Positions 22,105 through 32,860 of a stretch of 64,000 nucleotides of DNA are shown here, in pieces. Position numbers and translations under genes: made by a program. Numbering within the stretch: the stretch's first letter is position 1; every line of letters starts with the position of its first letter. The notes under the pieces were generated by a model. It saw nothing but the letters and a program-made list of their open reading frames with translations. It made no database searches and had not been told where the DNA came from. Source of the DNA: Sorex araneus (Eukaryota > Chordata > Mammalia > Eulipotyphla > Soricidae); NCBI RefSeq assembly GCF_027595985.1, contig NC_073312.1, positions 8,828,183 through 8,892,182 of the forward strand, in the 5' to 3' direction.

Positions 22105-22300
22105 TCCACCTGCATCTATCCACCCATCCATCCATCCATCCATCCACCCATCCATCCATCCATCCATCCATTCATCCATTCATCCATCCATCTCTACACC
22201 CACCTATTTGTTCATTCATCATCCATTCATGTATCCATCATCCATCCATCCAATCCTTCATCATCCCTCCCTCCCTCCATTCATTCATTGATTATTGCTT
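22105..22300. repeat. (ATCC)n microsatellite
   Basis: CCATCCATCCATCC with ATTC and ACCC variants. Degenerate at both ends. Confidence 0.95.
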
Positions 22301-22419
22301 TCTCTTTCAGTTTCTCTATCAATCTTTCTCCATCATCTCTTTCTCCCCCTCTCCCCTGTCCCCTTTGGAAAAACAGGATTCTCTGGGAAGACCTCATTCC
22401 TTAAAATACAGATGGACTA

Positions 22420-22590
22420 GGGGATGGAGCAATAGCACAGCAGGTATGCGTTTGCCTTACCAACAGCCAACCTGGGTTCGATTTCCAGCATCCCATATGG
22501 TCCCCTGAGCACTGCCAGGAGTAATTCCTGAGTGCAGAACCAGGAGTAACCCCTGTGCATCACCGCATGTGACCCAAAAAAGAAAAAAAA
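22420..22590 (+). mobile_element. short SINE, sense, TSD
   Basis: GGGGATGGAGCAATAGCACAG to CATGTGACCCAAAAAAG. Exact TSD TACAGATGGACTA at 22407-22419 and 22591-22603. Confidence 0.96.
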
Positions 22591-22854
22591 TACAGATGGA
22601 CTAATAATAACAAATTTCCCCTCCCACAGAGAGATCAGGGGAGTGAGGATCACAAGAGAGCCAGTCTGAAGACAGGAGCGCCTCCTGCTGGTGCCTCTCC
22701 ACCCCAAACATGCAGAGATGTGGCCACCATGAGACTCTGGGTATTTCCCTTAAGAGGTACAGTCAGCTGCATGACACCCAGCATGTCCCCAGCTCAAGAG
22801 AAGAGTGTGTGGCACTCTATTAGCTGTCCTCAGCTGCTTCTCCTCTGGAAGGAT

Positions 22855-23325
22855 TCCTTCCTTCCTTCCCCTCCCTCCCCCCTCTTCCTTCCCCTCTTTC
22901 CCTTCCCCCTCCCTCCTTCCATTCCTCCCTCCCTTATCCCCTCCCTCCTTCCATTCCTCCCTCCCTTATCCCCTCCCTCCCTCCCTCCCTCCCTCCCTTC
23001 CTTCCTCCCTCCCTCCCTCCTTTCCTTCCTTCCTTCCTTCCTTCCTTCCTTCCTTCCTTCCTTCCTTCCTTCCTTCCTTCCTTCCTTCCTTCCTCCTTCC
23101 TTCTTCCTTCCTTCCTTCCTTCCTTCCTTCCTTCCTTCCTTCCGTCCTTCCTTCCTTCCGTCCTTCCTTCCTTCCTTCCTTCCTCCTTCCTTCTTCCTTC
23201 CTTCCTTCCTTCCTTCCTTCCTTCCTTCCTTCCTTCCTTCCTTCCTTCCTTCCTTCCTTCCTTCCTTCCTTCCTTCCCTCCTCCCCCCCTTTCTTCCTTC
23301 CTTCCTCCTTTCCTTCCCTGTGGAA
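22855..23325. repeat. (TTCC)n polypyrimidine tract
   Basis: About 470 bp of TTCC with CTCC-rich flanks and two GTCC interruptions near 23142 and 23158. A CTCCTTCCTTCTTCC variant occurs twice, near 23092 and 23182, about 90 bp apart, suggesting a segmental duplication inside the tract. Confidence 0.97.
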
Positions 23326-23775
23326 CTGGCCTCCTGCACACAGAGCCTGTGTTCCTTCCCCTTCAGCTCTCACTCCACCCGTAAGATTTTTATGTCTAAC
23401 CAAACCCCTGTCTGCCATCCCATCAGCGTACTTTGAGACCCAAGCCCCTGACGTATCTGAGACCATTTCTGACAGCCTAGTAAGCAGCATCTAAAACAAA
23501 TGAAAAGTGAGAGCCAGAAGGTCTCAAGTTTGAGTAGCGGCCTTGGCGTGGCCCTGGCGTGGCCCTGGCGTGCCAGCCCTCACAGCTCCTGGGAAACTTC
23601 CTTGTGAGTTTCTCACCTTCCTCCCAGGAAATGTTCCTCTCCAGTTGTGTGATATTTTGTGAGTTTCACATAAAGGAACCCAGAAGCCCAACACCTTTCA
23701 TTCTTTTTTGTAATTTGTGATATGAAGGGAAAATGTAAGACAGACTATTATGATTTTTAGACTTTTTGCTTGTTT
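23326..23775. other. single-copy stretch, nothing recognised
   Basis: TGGCGTGGCCC occurs two to three times near 23545-23570. Otherwise nothing seen. Confidence 0.4.
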
Positions 23776-23777
23776 GC

Positions 23778-23932
23778 TTTTGTCCACAACCAGCTGTGCC
23801 TGGGCCTTACTCCTGGCTCTGTGCTCAGGGATCACTCTTGGTGGAGCCCAGGGGACCATATGGGGACCGATCCCCAGTTGGCCGTCTGCGAGGTAAGTGT
23901 CCAACCTGCTGTACGATCTCTCCAGGCCCCTA
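23778..23932 (-). mobile_element. short SINE, antisense
   Basis: TACTCCTGGCTCTGTGCTCAGG, GGGGACCATATGGGGACCG and GATCTCTCCAGGCCCC. Confidence 0.88.
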
Positions 23933-24605
23933 TGCTGTAAAAATAAGTCTTGTGTGCAGAAGCATCCCGCCCTTCGGTGGAGCCTTCCCGTCCCGGAGCC
24001 GCCTGCAGAGCGAGACTGAGTAATTGTTTGATCTGATCTGGCGGCTCACAGCGATGGAGCAAGACATAAGTCACAGAACTCGGAGCCTGCCGGCGGCCGT
24101 GGGAGGAGCAGGCGCGAGCAGACAGCGACTAATGGTCTCCCACAGGGATCCTTCCCTCGGGGAACCGTGGGTCCAGGCCCCAGTTCTTTCCTAGAGGCAC
24201 TGGAAGACCAGCCCAGGACGAGCCGGACAAGCAAGGCTGTAGAGAAGAGTCAGGCGCATCCACGGCAGGGCGGGCCACCTCTGAGAAACGGAAACGACCA
24301 CACATGGGGTCATGCGGGTGTCTCGACAGAGAACACCACCCCGGCGTGTGCAGACCAGTGGGGTCGTGCCCACAGGTCCGACAGCTGTGTACAGAGCCGG
24401 CCTCCACGTGTGCCCAGGCAGTGCTGTTCTCCGGTGTTCTCCGGGAATGAAGATGCCCGGCCCGGCTCTCCTGGGGCCAGGAGCTTGGCCTCCCAGGCAA
24501 CCTGTGATGACTTCAGGGTCCAGTTGTTCACCAACCTGCTTGACAGAGGAGAACATGGCTGCTGAGTTGGGTCACGCTTGCCTGGGGGCACTGGGAGAGT
24601 TTCTG
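23933..24605. other. GC-rich single-copy stretch, no gene recognised
   Basis: Overlapping frames of 121-140 codons on both strands, none with a domain I know. Confidence 0.4.
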
Positions 24606-24608
24606 TCA

Positions 24609-24616
24609 ATGTGTGT

Positions 24617-24649
<33 letters not shown>

Positions 24650-24650
24650 G
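24609..24650. repeat. (TG)n microsatellite
   Basis: About 20 TG units with one A. Confidence 0.95.
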
Positions 24651-25087
24651 TGGGGGATTCGCTGTAGGTGTTCTGATGCTTAGGCCTAGGTGCTGGCTTT
24701 ACTGTTGCCCTGTTCTCTTCATGCCAGGACACGCCTAAGGAAGCCTGGACGATGATGGTCCATCCTCTCTAGCACAAAATCCACCCAATCTAGCGGCCTC
24801 ACACACATAAGGAAAGGAAAAACTTAGATTTAGAGAAAGCAGCAAGTAAGCACAATCTAATCAACATCGCCAAAGTACCAATCGTGCAAGGAGAGAGTCG
24901 GGGGCCCTGGGGGCACCCTGGGGAAGGATCGGGTGAAAGTACCCCTGAACGCAGGCTGCACGTGAGGGTGACCCCTGCGACCCTCAGTGCTGGTACAACT
25001 CCACCTGGGAGCTCTTAACTACTGGCAATTCTGATGTAAACGTCAGTTGCCTGGGCCAGAAATCATTATTCTCTTGAATGTAATTTA
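24651..25087. other. single-copy stretch beside an LTR
   Basis: Could include decayed retroviral sequence next to the LTR at 25088, but I recognise no motif. Confidence 0.35.
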
Positions 25088-25585
25088 TGTTGTTGTGCCC
25101 GAGTTTCGGATCCCCAGTCACGGAGAGACCAAGTCCACACACTATAATGCAAAAGCAAAGGAACTTTGTGGCCAGTGTGAGCTAGGGTCCGAGTCTCATC
25201 CAACGCAGTGGAGTCTTGACAAGGCCCCTGACTCCAAATCACAAGCGGCTTCTATAGGTCTCAGTGTTAAGAAGCGGTTGATATGTTGGTCTGTTTTTAG
25301 CGTTGGTCCTATGGCGAAAGTGGTCAGCAACTAGACAATAGTTTCCAGTCACAGTAACCGTTTCCAAGGAGGGTACAGTGACCCCTCACGACCGGCTAGA
25401 CCCAACTGCCCTGTTCCTTATTTGGGCAAATTACTCAATTGGGAGGAGTTTACCAGAAGCTGCAAATCCTATCTTTGGGAAATAGAAACTTAGACCTAGG
25501 CGAAACTTGGGGTTAGCTGTAGGCTGTCATGGTATTAATCTCGCCCTCATGATTTATTGGTTTAAGAATGCTTTTCTGCTTTCAG
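25088..25585 (-). mobile_element. endogenous retrovirus LTR (gammaretrovirus-like), antisense
   Basis: Read on the minus strand: a TATAGA box near 25252-25257, an R-like segment, AAAGTTCCTTTGCTTTTGCAT, GGACTTGGTCTCTCCGTGAC and an end CGGGCACAACA at 25088. This order (TATA, AAGTTCC..TTTGC, CT-rich U5, CA end) matches gammaretroviral LTRs and resembles the LTR at 13566. The distal U3 end is uncertain (25550-25600). No adjoining primer-binding site or coding region was recognised. Confidence 0.65.
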
Positions 25586-26040
25586 GATGATGCTTATTAA
25601 CCTAAACCTAAAATATACTTATTACAAGCAAAATATTTCTTAGCCACTTTTAAGCAGTAATATTTATCCAAATGGATATTCATTTCTACATCCTGATAAC
25701 TATTTGGATTGTTCCTTAGCCTCACTCTGGGAGGAAGAATAAATCTTAATATTGAAACAAACAAGTGAAAACATCAGACAGGTGGGCCAGAAATCTACCT
25801 TTTTAATTAGCATCAGAGTTGATTCCAATAAAGGCGGTCTTAGGCTCCACCAGAGCGAGAATAAGAAGTTCCTGTGAATCATCGTTTGCAGAAATATCAG
25901 CTTCTGTGTCCTCAGGGAGGACAGGCAGGCTGTTTACCTGGTGACGGGGCCCCAGTTACTCACAGCATAGGACGACGCACCAACAGTCCTATTGGAGCCA
26001 CCCACTGGCCACCCCTGGATGTCCCCTAAGTGCAGACGTC
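25586..26040. other. A/T-rich single-copy stretch, nothing recognised
   Basis: May include the outer part of the LTR U3. No repeat or gene seen. Confidence 0.4.
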
Positions 26041-26056
26041 CCTGACATGACAAACT

Positions 26057-26229
26057 TTTTTTTTTTCTTTTTGGGTCACACCCGACGATGCTCAGGGGTT
26101 ACTCCTGGCTCTGCACTCAGGAATTACTCCTGGTGGTGCTCGGGGGACCATATGGGATGCTGGGAATCGAACCCGGGTCGGCCGCGTGCAAGGCAAACGC
26201 CCTACCCGCTGTGCTATCGCTCCAGCCCC
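26057..26229 (-). mobile_element. short SINE, antisense, young, TSD
   Basis: Almost consensus, from TTTTTGGGTCACACCCGACG to GTGCTATCGCTCCAGCCCC. TSD CTGACATGACAAACT / CTGACATAATGAACT. Confidence 0.96.
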
Positions 26230-26245
26230 CCTGACATAATGAACT

Positions 26246-26793
26246 TTAAAAGCAGAGAGGCCGTTACAGATCGGCACTTTTACCTAAAAAAAAAAAGTAT
26301 ATTTGAAAGGGTCTCCTTACCCTCGCTAGTAACCCTAGAATGAACTTAGACATGTCTAGGTAATAATTCGGAAGTACACATAACGAGATGTGCTTTGTCA
26401 GGTGACATGTCTTAATGGAAACCCAAAGGAAAGGTTCCTGCAAGGCCACAGTTACCATTTAATGTGGCCACAAAAAGCCTTTCACCATTCGGTGGCCTGA
26501 GAGGGAGGCAGAGCAATTTTGCTGTTCATACAAGCCACTTTGAGTTGATAATGAAGCAGGATTGAAATCAAAATGGAGAAGCAAATTGCCTTGCTCCAGC
26601 CTTTGGAAAAAAGAGTGTAATAGAAGTGGCTTTCAAGTGTTTTGTTTTGGTCTCTGAGTTTATTTATTTATTTATTTATCTACTTCTATACTTTTTTTTT
26701 TTTACCAACTTTTAATAAACAGATATGCCCTCCAGGCTGTTAATGGCTAGGTGTGGATTTAAAAAAAAAAAGTCTGACCAAAAATTAAAAATT
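26246..26793. other. single-copy stretch, candidate conserved block
   Basis: 26500-26610 (AGCAATTTTGCTGTTCATAC, GAGTTGATAATGAAGCAGG) is repeat-free with homeodomain-like sites. (TTTA)n and T-runs lie at 26657-26702. Confidence 0.4.
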
Positions 26794-26968
26794 AGGGGCT
26801 GGAGCAAAAACACAGTGGGTAGGGTGTTGCCTTGCACACGGCCAACTGGGTTCGATTCCCAGCATCCCATATGGTCCCCCGAGCACTGCCAGGAGTAATT
26901 CCTGAGTGCAGAGCCAGAGGTAAACCCTCTGCATTGCCAGATATGACCCAAAAAGGGAAAAAAAAGGT
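26794..26968 (+). mobile_element. short SINE, sense
   Basis: GGGGCTGGAGCAAAAACACAG to GATATGACCCAAAAAGGG. The B box GGTTCGATTCC is intact. Confidence 0.95.
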
Positions 26969-27039
26969 AAAATAAAGCTTGCTCTGTGGGGCGGGTTGGT
27001 CAGACCTGTGTCTGCCACTACCTTGCGGTAGCTTATACA

Positions 27040-27440
27040 CCAGTGATTCTTTCTTGTTTACATAATTGTTCAGAATTACAGTTTAAGTAATGTGGGTGCA
27101 ATAGTGTTGATGTCTGTGATTTTATGCACATAGTCACTGCACCCCATCACTGCCAAGGTGCCCCACGTCCTCCGCCACAGTCCTCAAGTCACCTCTAGTC
27201 CACCTCTGCAGTTCCCCCCCCCACCCTAAACCCTCTGCCAACTGCTTGGTGATATGACTTTTGTGATTTGGGACGAGGTCTGTCATCATTCACTACTGCC
27301 TATCACTTGTTTTGTCTTCCCATCACCAACAAGCAGGAGCCACCAGTATTTGTCCTTCTCCCTCTGACTTGTGTCACATGACATGATACCTGCACTTTCA
27401 TCAGGTTGTGATCACAGTCACTCTTGGACATGTGCCTCTC
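27040..27440 (-). mobile_element. possible old L1 3' end, antisense
   Basis: CATAATTGTTCAGAATTACAG followed by a C-rich segment parallels the old L1 3' UTR pattern also seen at 58140. Low identity. Confidence 0.4.
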
Positions 27441-27479
27441 TTACAGGTTAGACTGCACATTTTCATACAAGAGTGTCCT

Positions 27480-27682
27480 GGGCGGGGGGTGGTTGGAGCA
27501 ATAGTACATCAGGTAGGGCATTTGCCTTGCATGTAGCCAACCCAGGTTCAATCCCCAGCCTCCCATATGGTCCCCTGAGCACCGCCAGGAGTAATTCCTG
27601 AGTGGTGAAGAGCCAGGAGTAACCCCTATGCATCACCAGGTATGATCCAAAAAGCAAAAAAAAAAATTCTTTCTTTTTTAAA
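27480..27682 (+). mobile_element. short SINE, sense, TSD
   Basis: GGTTGGAGCAATAGTACATC to GTATGATCCAAAAAGC plus an A tail. TSD AAGAGTGTCCT at 27469-27479 and 27683-27693. Confidence 0.95.
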
Positions 27683-27693
27683 AAGAGTGTCCT

Positions 27694-28860
27694 TTGGGGT
27701 GGGGGTGCATGTCTGATTCTTCCTACCCTACTCTATTTGATTTTGGGAAGTGAGGATGAGAAGTTAAGGAAAGCATCTATATTGAAAAAAATGAGAATTT
27801 TTTTCTCACAAAGATGTTTGGAGTCATATTCAGGTGGAAGAGCTGGATCTTACACCCCTAAAGCCCTCTGGACAAGGGCCAAAGGCGGAGGCAGGACAAA
27901 GCTATCTAAGTGGAACCTTCATTACTATTATTTCAGGGGCCTCTGTCCTGCTTCTGCCCACATCACTGGGCCTTCTCAGCATCTGCCTGTTGGCATGGTT
28001 TGAACTCTTGCAGGTTTTGGAGCATTTGCCCATGCTTTGCAGTGGTAGCACTCTCACACTCACCCGGTAGCTTCTGCTCTTTCTTATTCAGGCTTTGGGA
28101 TGAGTTTTCTTCTGCTGTTGGCAACTTTGGCTTCTAAAAGGCTTTTCCTTAAACATCTCCTGCAGCCTCACTCTCTCCCAGTCGGCCTCAACGCTTACAC
28201 ATCCTCTCTCTCCATTTCACTGTTGTGGGTTCAGGATATGATGTCTTTAAAATGCAATTCTGGGATCCAGGGGGTGGGTTAGCCCTGTCTCTGAAGATGG
28301 GGCGTGCTTTTCAGAGAGAACTTAGTGAAGGTCAGAAGTGTCAGACATGGGTTTGTACACTAATTCCACTCCAGGGAAATAACTGTTGATGTCTAAGAGA
28401 TGCTTTCCCTTGTCCCTCCTGGTTGCATGTGCTACTAGCACTTGGTGGTTGCTAACAGGTAAGGGCCAGGCTACTATTATACCCTACAATATACAGGAGA
28501 CTCCAACCCCAGCACCACCCCCCAACCCCACGTACAGATAGTGCCAAAGTGCCAATGGTGTTGCTATATTTCTAGAACTATTGCTACATTTCTTCCATCT
28601 TTAGAAACTATAGCAGTAACTAAGCCAACACCTGCTTGTCCACAGACGTGCCATCTCAGGGTCAGGGGAGTGGTTAGAAAAAAAGAGAAATATAGCTCAG
28701 ATCAATGTAAAATGAGTCATATCAGTGCTCAGGTACTGGAAATTTAAAGCTGAACTGACAGCGCTCGCAAAAATTTAAGGACCATGGGTAGAAAAGGGAT
28801 TCCTCTGTGATGGCAGACAGGGATAGAAGTCCAGAGAATCCTGAGCCTCAGAGAGGAGGA
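27694..28860. other. single-copy stretch, no gene recognised
   Basis: 1.2 kb without a recognisable dispersed repeat. Frames stay below 100 codons. Confidence 0.45.
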
Positions 28861-28869
28861 CCTTAAATC

Positions 28870-29270
28870 GACATTCCATGCAGTGGCAATGGAAATCAAA
28901 TGATCTCGAGGAGAAACTCAATCAACTTAAGGAAGAGTTGATTGAGAATATCAAAGAGTCCAACTGGTGGAGGGATTTGGTGTTGAAATATTAAATGCGT
29001 AAAACTCTGCTATCCATAACTTCATAAATCACATTCTTTAATAAAAAAATTAGAGTCCATACAAATGGAATCGGAGAATTCAAGAAATATGATAGCAAGG
29101 CACGCAGCAGGATTCAACAAGAAGAGAGTTGCATCAGTGACGTGAAGACAACGGATACTTGCCGTGAACAAAACTGAAACGCTAAAAGAGTGTGAAAACA
29201 TGACAGAGAAGGTAAAGTTCTTGACAGATAGCAGCAATAGGAATCATCTCCATTTGGAGACTAGTTTTAC
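28870..29270 (+). mobile_element. possible decayed L1 ORF1 region
   Basis: A-rich sense text (GAGGAGAAACTCAATCAACTTAAGG, AGAATTCAAGAAATATGATAGCAAGG, AAACTGAAACGCTAAAAGAG) resembles the Glu/Lys-rich coiled-coil coding part of L1 ORF1, with frame breaks. Tentative. Confidence 0.4.
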
Positions 29271-29333
29271 TTTGGGGTCTTGTGTAACAAAAAGAAGGAG
29301 AAACTAAATTACCATGTTATACAATAACCGTAT

Positions 29334-29490
29334 TAGGGGCTCAGAACATAATACAGTGGGTAAGGATTTGCCTTGCATGCAACAACGGGGCTACTGGGGT
29401 TGGATCCTTGGTATCCCATATGAGCACAGTTCCTGAGTCCAGAGCCAGAAGTAACCCTGAGCATCACCTGGTGTTCCCCCACCAAAAAAA
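29334..29490 (+). mobile_element. short SINE, sense, diverged
   Basis: AGGGGCTCAGAACATAATACAG, GGGTTGGATCCTTGGTATCC, CATCACCTGGTGTTCCCCC and an A tail. Confidence 0.82.
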
Positions 29491-29532
29491 ATCATATTGT
29501 AAAGTTGAAGTCAGTGGACCCTCCGGTCACTT

Positions 29533-29832
29533 ATGTGAGGCAGACAGGAGAGAGACGGTCACTTTCTCCCGACCCGACTCTGCCACCCCAGGACCAGTTG
29601 GGAAGACTAGGACTGAGAAAGTCTGTGATGAGCCCCTGTGTGGTATGGCCTGAGCCCCACCAGCTCACCAGGTGTCCATCAAGCCACACCTGACATCTGC
29701 TCTGTCTTCTCAGCACGGGAGTTGATCCCCACCACCTGATTTCTCGGGGAGTCATGGACTCAGTCTGGAGAGGGGAATTGCTCTTTACAGGAAAAGAAAG
29801 TTAGTCCGGGGCCTTCCCCAGGATTACCTTAC
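29533..29832 (+). repeat. inverted repeat, left arm
   Basis: About 300 bp that reads, with about 85% identity by eye, as the reverse complement of 30494-30806. Landmarks are GACGGTCACTTTCTCCC, GATGAGCCCCTGTGTGG, AAGCCACACCTGACATCTGC and GCACGGGAGTTGATCCCCAC. Homology resumes beyond the L1 at 29841-30087 as GGTTCTTGTCTTG. Confidence 0.9.
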
Positions 29833-29840
29833 TGGGTTCT

Positions 29841-30087
29841 TTTTTATTATTATTCTTTTATTGAATCACCATGTGGAAAGTTACAAAGCTTTCAGGTTTA
29901 AGTCCCAGTTATACAATGCTCGAACACCCATCCCTTCACCAGTGCACATATTCCACAACCAAGAATCACAGTATACCTCCCCCCCCCACCCCAACCCCCC
30001 ACCACGCCTGTGTAACTGGTAAATTTCACTTTACTTTCCCTTTACTTTGATTACATTCAATATATCAACAAAAAGCTCACTATTATT
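29841..30087 (-). mobile_element. L1 3' end, antisense, short TSD
   Basis: TTATTGAATCACCATGTGGA, CCCAGTTATACAATGCTCGA and the C-rich part. Flanked by TGGGTTCT at 29833 and 30088. It inserted into the left arm of the inverted repeat, so is younger. Confidence 0.92.
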
Positions 30088-30104
30088 TGGGTTCTTGTCT
30101 TGTC

Positions 30105-30380
30105 ATCGGCCACTTCCAACTCTACCCCCTTGGCAACCTCCCTAGCAACAGATTCTGACCTATCTAGAAAGCCCCAGGTGAGCACCTTAGGAAAATCCCA
30201 TAAAAGCTACAAAGGAAGCATGCGCATATGTTGCCCCAGCACATGCGCTTTTTGTGCCCATAGGACCGAGAACATGTGTTGCCCACCTCTCCCCTCTTGA
30301 AATGTGTAACTTACATGCTTTCATATCTAATGCTGGGATGTGTGTAGGGGCTCTATCTACCTTTGGAGAAGCCTGCGTTA

Positions 30381-30411
<31 letters not shown>

Positions 30412-30490
30412 TCTCTCCCTCCTTCTCCTTTCTAACCCCCCCCCAAATAAAATTCTACTTCTCTGCTTGTCTACTCCTGAAATTCTTTTT
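30105..30490 (+). mobile_element. LTR-like unit between inverted arms
   Basis: Has CATAAAAGC (TATA-like) near 30199, CTCCCCTCTTGAAATGTGTA, GCTGGGATGTGTGTAGGGGC, a TC run and AATAAA at about 30447. A second copy of its 3' half lies at 41150-41398. Promoter-like box, poly(A) signal and C/T-rich end suggest an LTR, but no TG..CA ends or target duplication were established. Confidence 0.6.
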
Positions 30491-30493
30491 CTT

Positions 30494-30806
30494 CGAGGCA
30501 AGACAAGAACCAGCTAACCCTGGGGAAGGCCTAGGACTGACTCCTTTCCTGCAAAGAGCAATTCCTCACTCCAGCCTGAGTCCACGGCTCCCCGAGAAAT
30601 CGGGTGGTGGGGATCAACTCCCGTGCTGAGAAGACCAAGCAGATGTCAGGTGTGGCTTGACAGCCACCTGGTCGGGCTGGTGGGGCTCAGGCCATGCCAC
30701 GCAGGGGCTCATCAAAGGCTTATCAGTCCTAGCTTTCCCAGCTGGACCCGGGGTAGCAGAGTCAGACTGGGAGAAAGTGACGGTCTCTCTCCTCGCTGCC
30801 TCACAT
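30494..30806 (-). repeat. inverted repeat, right arm
   Basis: Mirror partner of 29533-29832. CGAGAAATCGGGTGGTGGGG, AGATGTCAGGTGTGGCTTG and GAGAAAGTGACGGTCTCTC are the complements of left-arm landmarks. The sense frame at 30623 and the antisense frame at 29755 give related peptides. Confidence 0.9.
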
Positions 30807-30883
30807 CAACCACCCATGGGGCCCAATAACTTCAGAAGTAACTTTGTGTTTGTCTAAAGTCATCTTCTGTATTTACTTCTTTT

Positions 30884-31053
30884 TTTCCCCCCCTTTTGGG
30901 TCACACCCGGAAATGCTCAGGGGTTACTCCTGGCTCTGCACTCAGGAATTACTCCTGGCGGTGCTTGGGAGACCATACAGGATGCTGGGAATCGAACCCA
31001 GGTCGGCCTTGTACAAGGCAAACACCCTACCCACTGTGCTATCGCTCTGGCCC
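30884..31053 (-). mobile_element. short SINE, antisense, TSD
   Basis: TTTTGGGTCACACCCGGAAATG to GTGCTATCGCTCTGGCCC. TSD CTGTATTTACTTCTTT / CTATATTTGCTTCTTT. Confidence 0.95.
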
Positions 31054-31070
31054 CTATATTTGCTTCTTTA

Positions 31071-32099
31071 AGTGTTTGGATAATTCAGAAAGTAAACAAA
31101 AGCTGTGTCCAGAGATGGGTGTAAGGATAGACTGGCTGGGGTTGAGGTGGGGGTGCTGGTCAGTGTGGGGTGTTGTTTGTATCACTCTAGTCTCCATACC
31201 CCCAACTGCTAAGACAAGGACTTCTTTTCAGTGAAGTGGGTTATTCATTACAAGTCATTACACTAAAGAGGGGAAAAAAAGGGAACGGTTTAAAAAAAAA
31301 AACTAGCTCTGATGATGCATTTGAAAAGAATTGGAAATCAAGAATGTCAGAGAGGTCTAATTGAGGCTTTTTTGTGTTCATTTTGGGTTTCACAGAAGAG
31401 CAGCATTTGGGATTGTTCTCATTGTTTCTTTCGTGAGCTGTTTCCAGCAAATTCTACTCTAGGAGGGCAAACTGAAGACAGGGGTATTTCTCACTGGAGG
31501 TCTTCACTCAGGTCATCTCGTCTGACCTTGACCCCTAAGAGAAATATCACAAACAGTTGTCGAACTTCTCCCCTTTTCTCATGTGGCAAGGAAGAGTTTC
31601 TGACCCAGCTTGAACTCCTCATTTTATTTTGGGGAGTGGCGGGGTGGAGGGGCGGGGAAGGAGAGGGGCTATCTCCTCCTTTTCTGGGGAAGAAGCCAAC
31701 TTCAAGATAACCGAAGGCAGACAAAAGATAAGATTGGTAGTCTAGTCACAAAATGGCACAATCAGGGGAAATCTACATGATAAAAGACAGATGTGTTTGT
31801 CTTGTAACTGTTTCACTCTGAGACTAGACTTGGGTCAAAATTTTAGTCCAAGCAGAACAACCTAATTAAGGTTGATGACGAGAAGAAACTAGGGGAATGG
31901 ATCGGCCTCTAAAACTGACCGACAAGGGAAAGCCCTCCAAGTGGTTGGTTGTAGTTGTGTTGTGGTTACGGACTATGGCAAAGACTCACAGGCCAAGGGC
32001 GTCTCTCAAGTGACACTGAAGTATTGCTTCAGATCATTTGAAGCAAACGATAAACAAATAAGGATTTTGGCTCTTTAAAAGAAAATTCTAGCCCACTGA
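31071..32099. other. single-copy stretch, no gene recognised
   Basis: A 132-codon frame at 31312-31710 has no recognisable domain. Confidence 0.45.
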
Positions 32100-32275
32100 T
32101 AATTATCTGTGTCATTATAGATTACGTAGCCTTAAGAGCCATCTTCTTTTCTGTAAAATTGGTGTAATAATGATAATTGTGAGGCAATCAAATGAAATAA
32201 TATGTGTGAAGCACTTAGCATAGAGCCTGGCATGTGTAAAGTCCTTGTTGGTTATTTCTATTCATGTCGTCAAAA
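32100..32275 (+). mobile_element. MIR, sense
   Basis: TTTCTGTAAAATTGGTGTAATAATGATAAT, AATGAAATAATATGTGTGAAGC and CTTAGCATAGAGCCTGGCA follow the MIR 3' half closely. Confidence 0.85.
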
Positions 32276-32282
32276 GAAATGA

Positions 32283-32425
32283 GGGGCCAGAGAGAGAGTA
32301 CAGCGTGGCTGACCTGGGTTCAATCCTTGACACCTCGTATGGTTCTCAAAGCACTGCTAGGAGTGATCCTTGAACACAGAGCCAGGAATAAGTCCTGAGC
32401 ACTCTCCGATATGACCCCCAAAATG
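32283..32425 (+). mobile_element. short SINE, sense
   Basis: GGGGCCAGAGAGAGAGTACAGC, GGTTCAATCCTTGACACC, GATATGACCCCCAAAATG. The head is shortened. Confidence 0.9.
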
Positions 32426-32559
32426 TGGAAATGTGAATGAGTATCTGCCGGGTTCAGGCATGTTGTAGGCACAAATGCTTCACAAAAATGGTCCTTTTTC
32501 TGTAAGAGTTTCTAGTTATGGTTAGTGAAGGTAGGGGACAAAATGCATTTCAAAGATAG

Positions 32560-32860
32560 AAAGTAATCAAGGAAATCATAAAGGAAAAGATTGAGGACAG
32601 AGTGATATTTGAGCTGGACCTTGAAAGTTGTGAAAAATGTGGAGTTGATTGATGACAAAGCCACCTACTTTCAGGAAGAAGGGAGTAAACGCTGAGAGAA
32701 CTGTTGAGCAACAAAGATGAGGAAGGGTCAGCCTCTGGCCAGGACAGTGTCAGGAGGCCAAGTCAGGAAGAACAGAAGCATAATTGCAAGGTCATGGGTT
32801 GGAAGGACTATGTCGAAGGGTCTGGCTTCACGTGATGTCCCACTGAGACTTAGGGGCCAG
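32560..32860 (+). mobile_element. possible L2-family fragment
   Basis: TGATATTTGAGCTGGACCTTG, GGAAGAAGGGAGTAAACGC and a downstream GTCAGGAGGCC resemble ancient L2-type text. Weak. Confidence 0.4.

Noticed and set aside
22720-23494. Frames of 135-238 residues rich in Pro/Ser/Phe/Leu or Gly/Arg/Lys/Glu
   Set aside because: TTCC tract read in different frames.
24129-24732. Overlapping 121-140-codon frames on both strands
   Set aside because: GC-rich shadows with no consistent frame, start context or domain.
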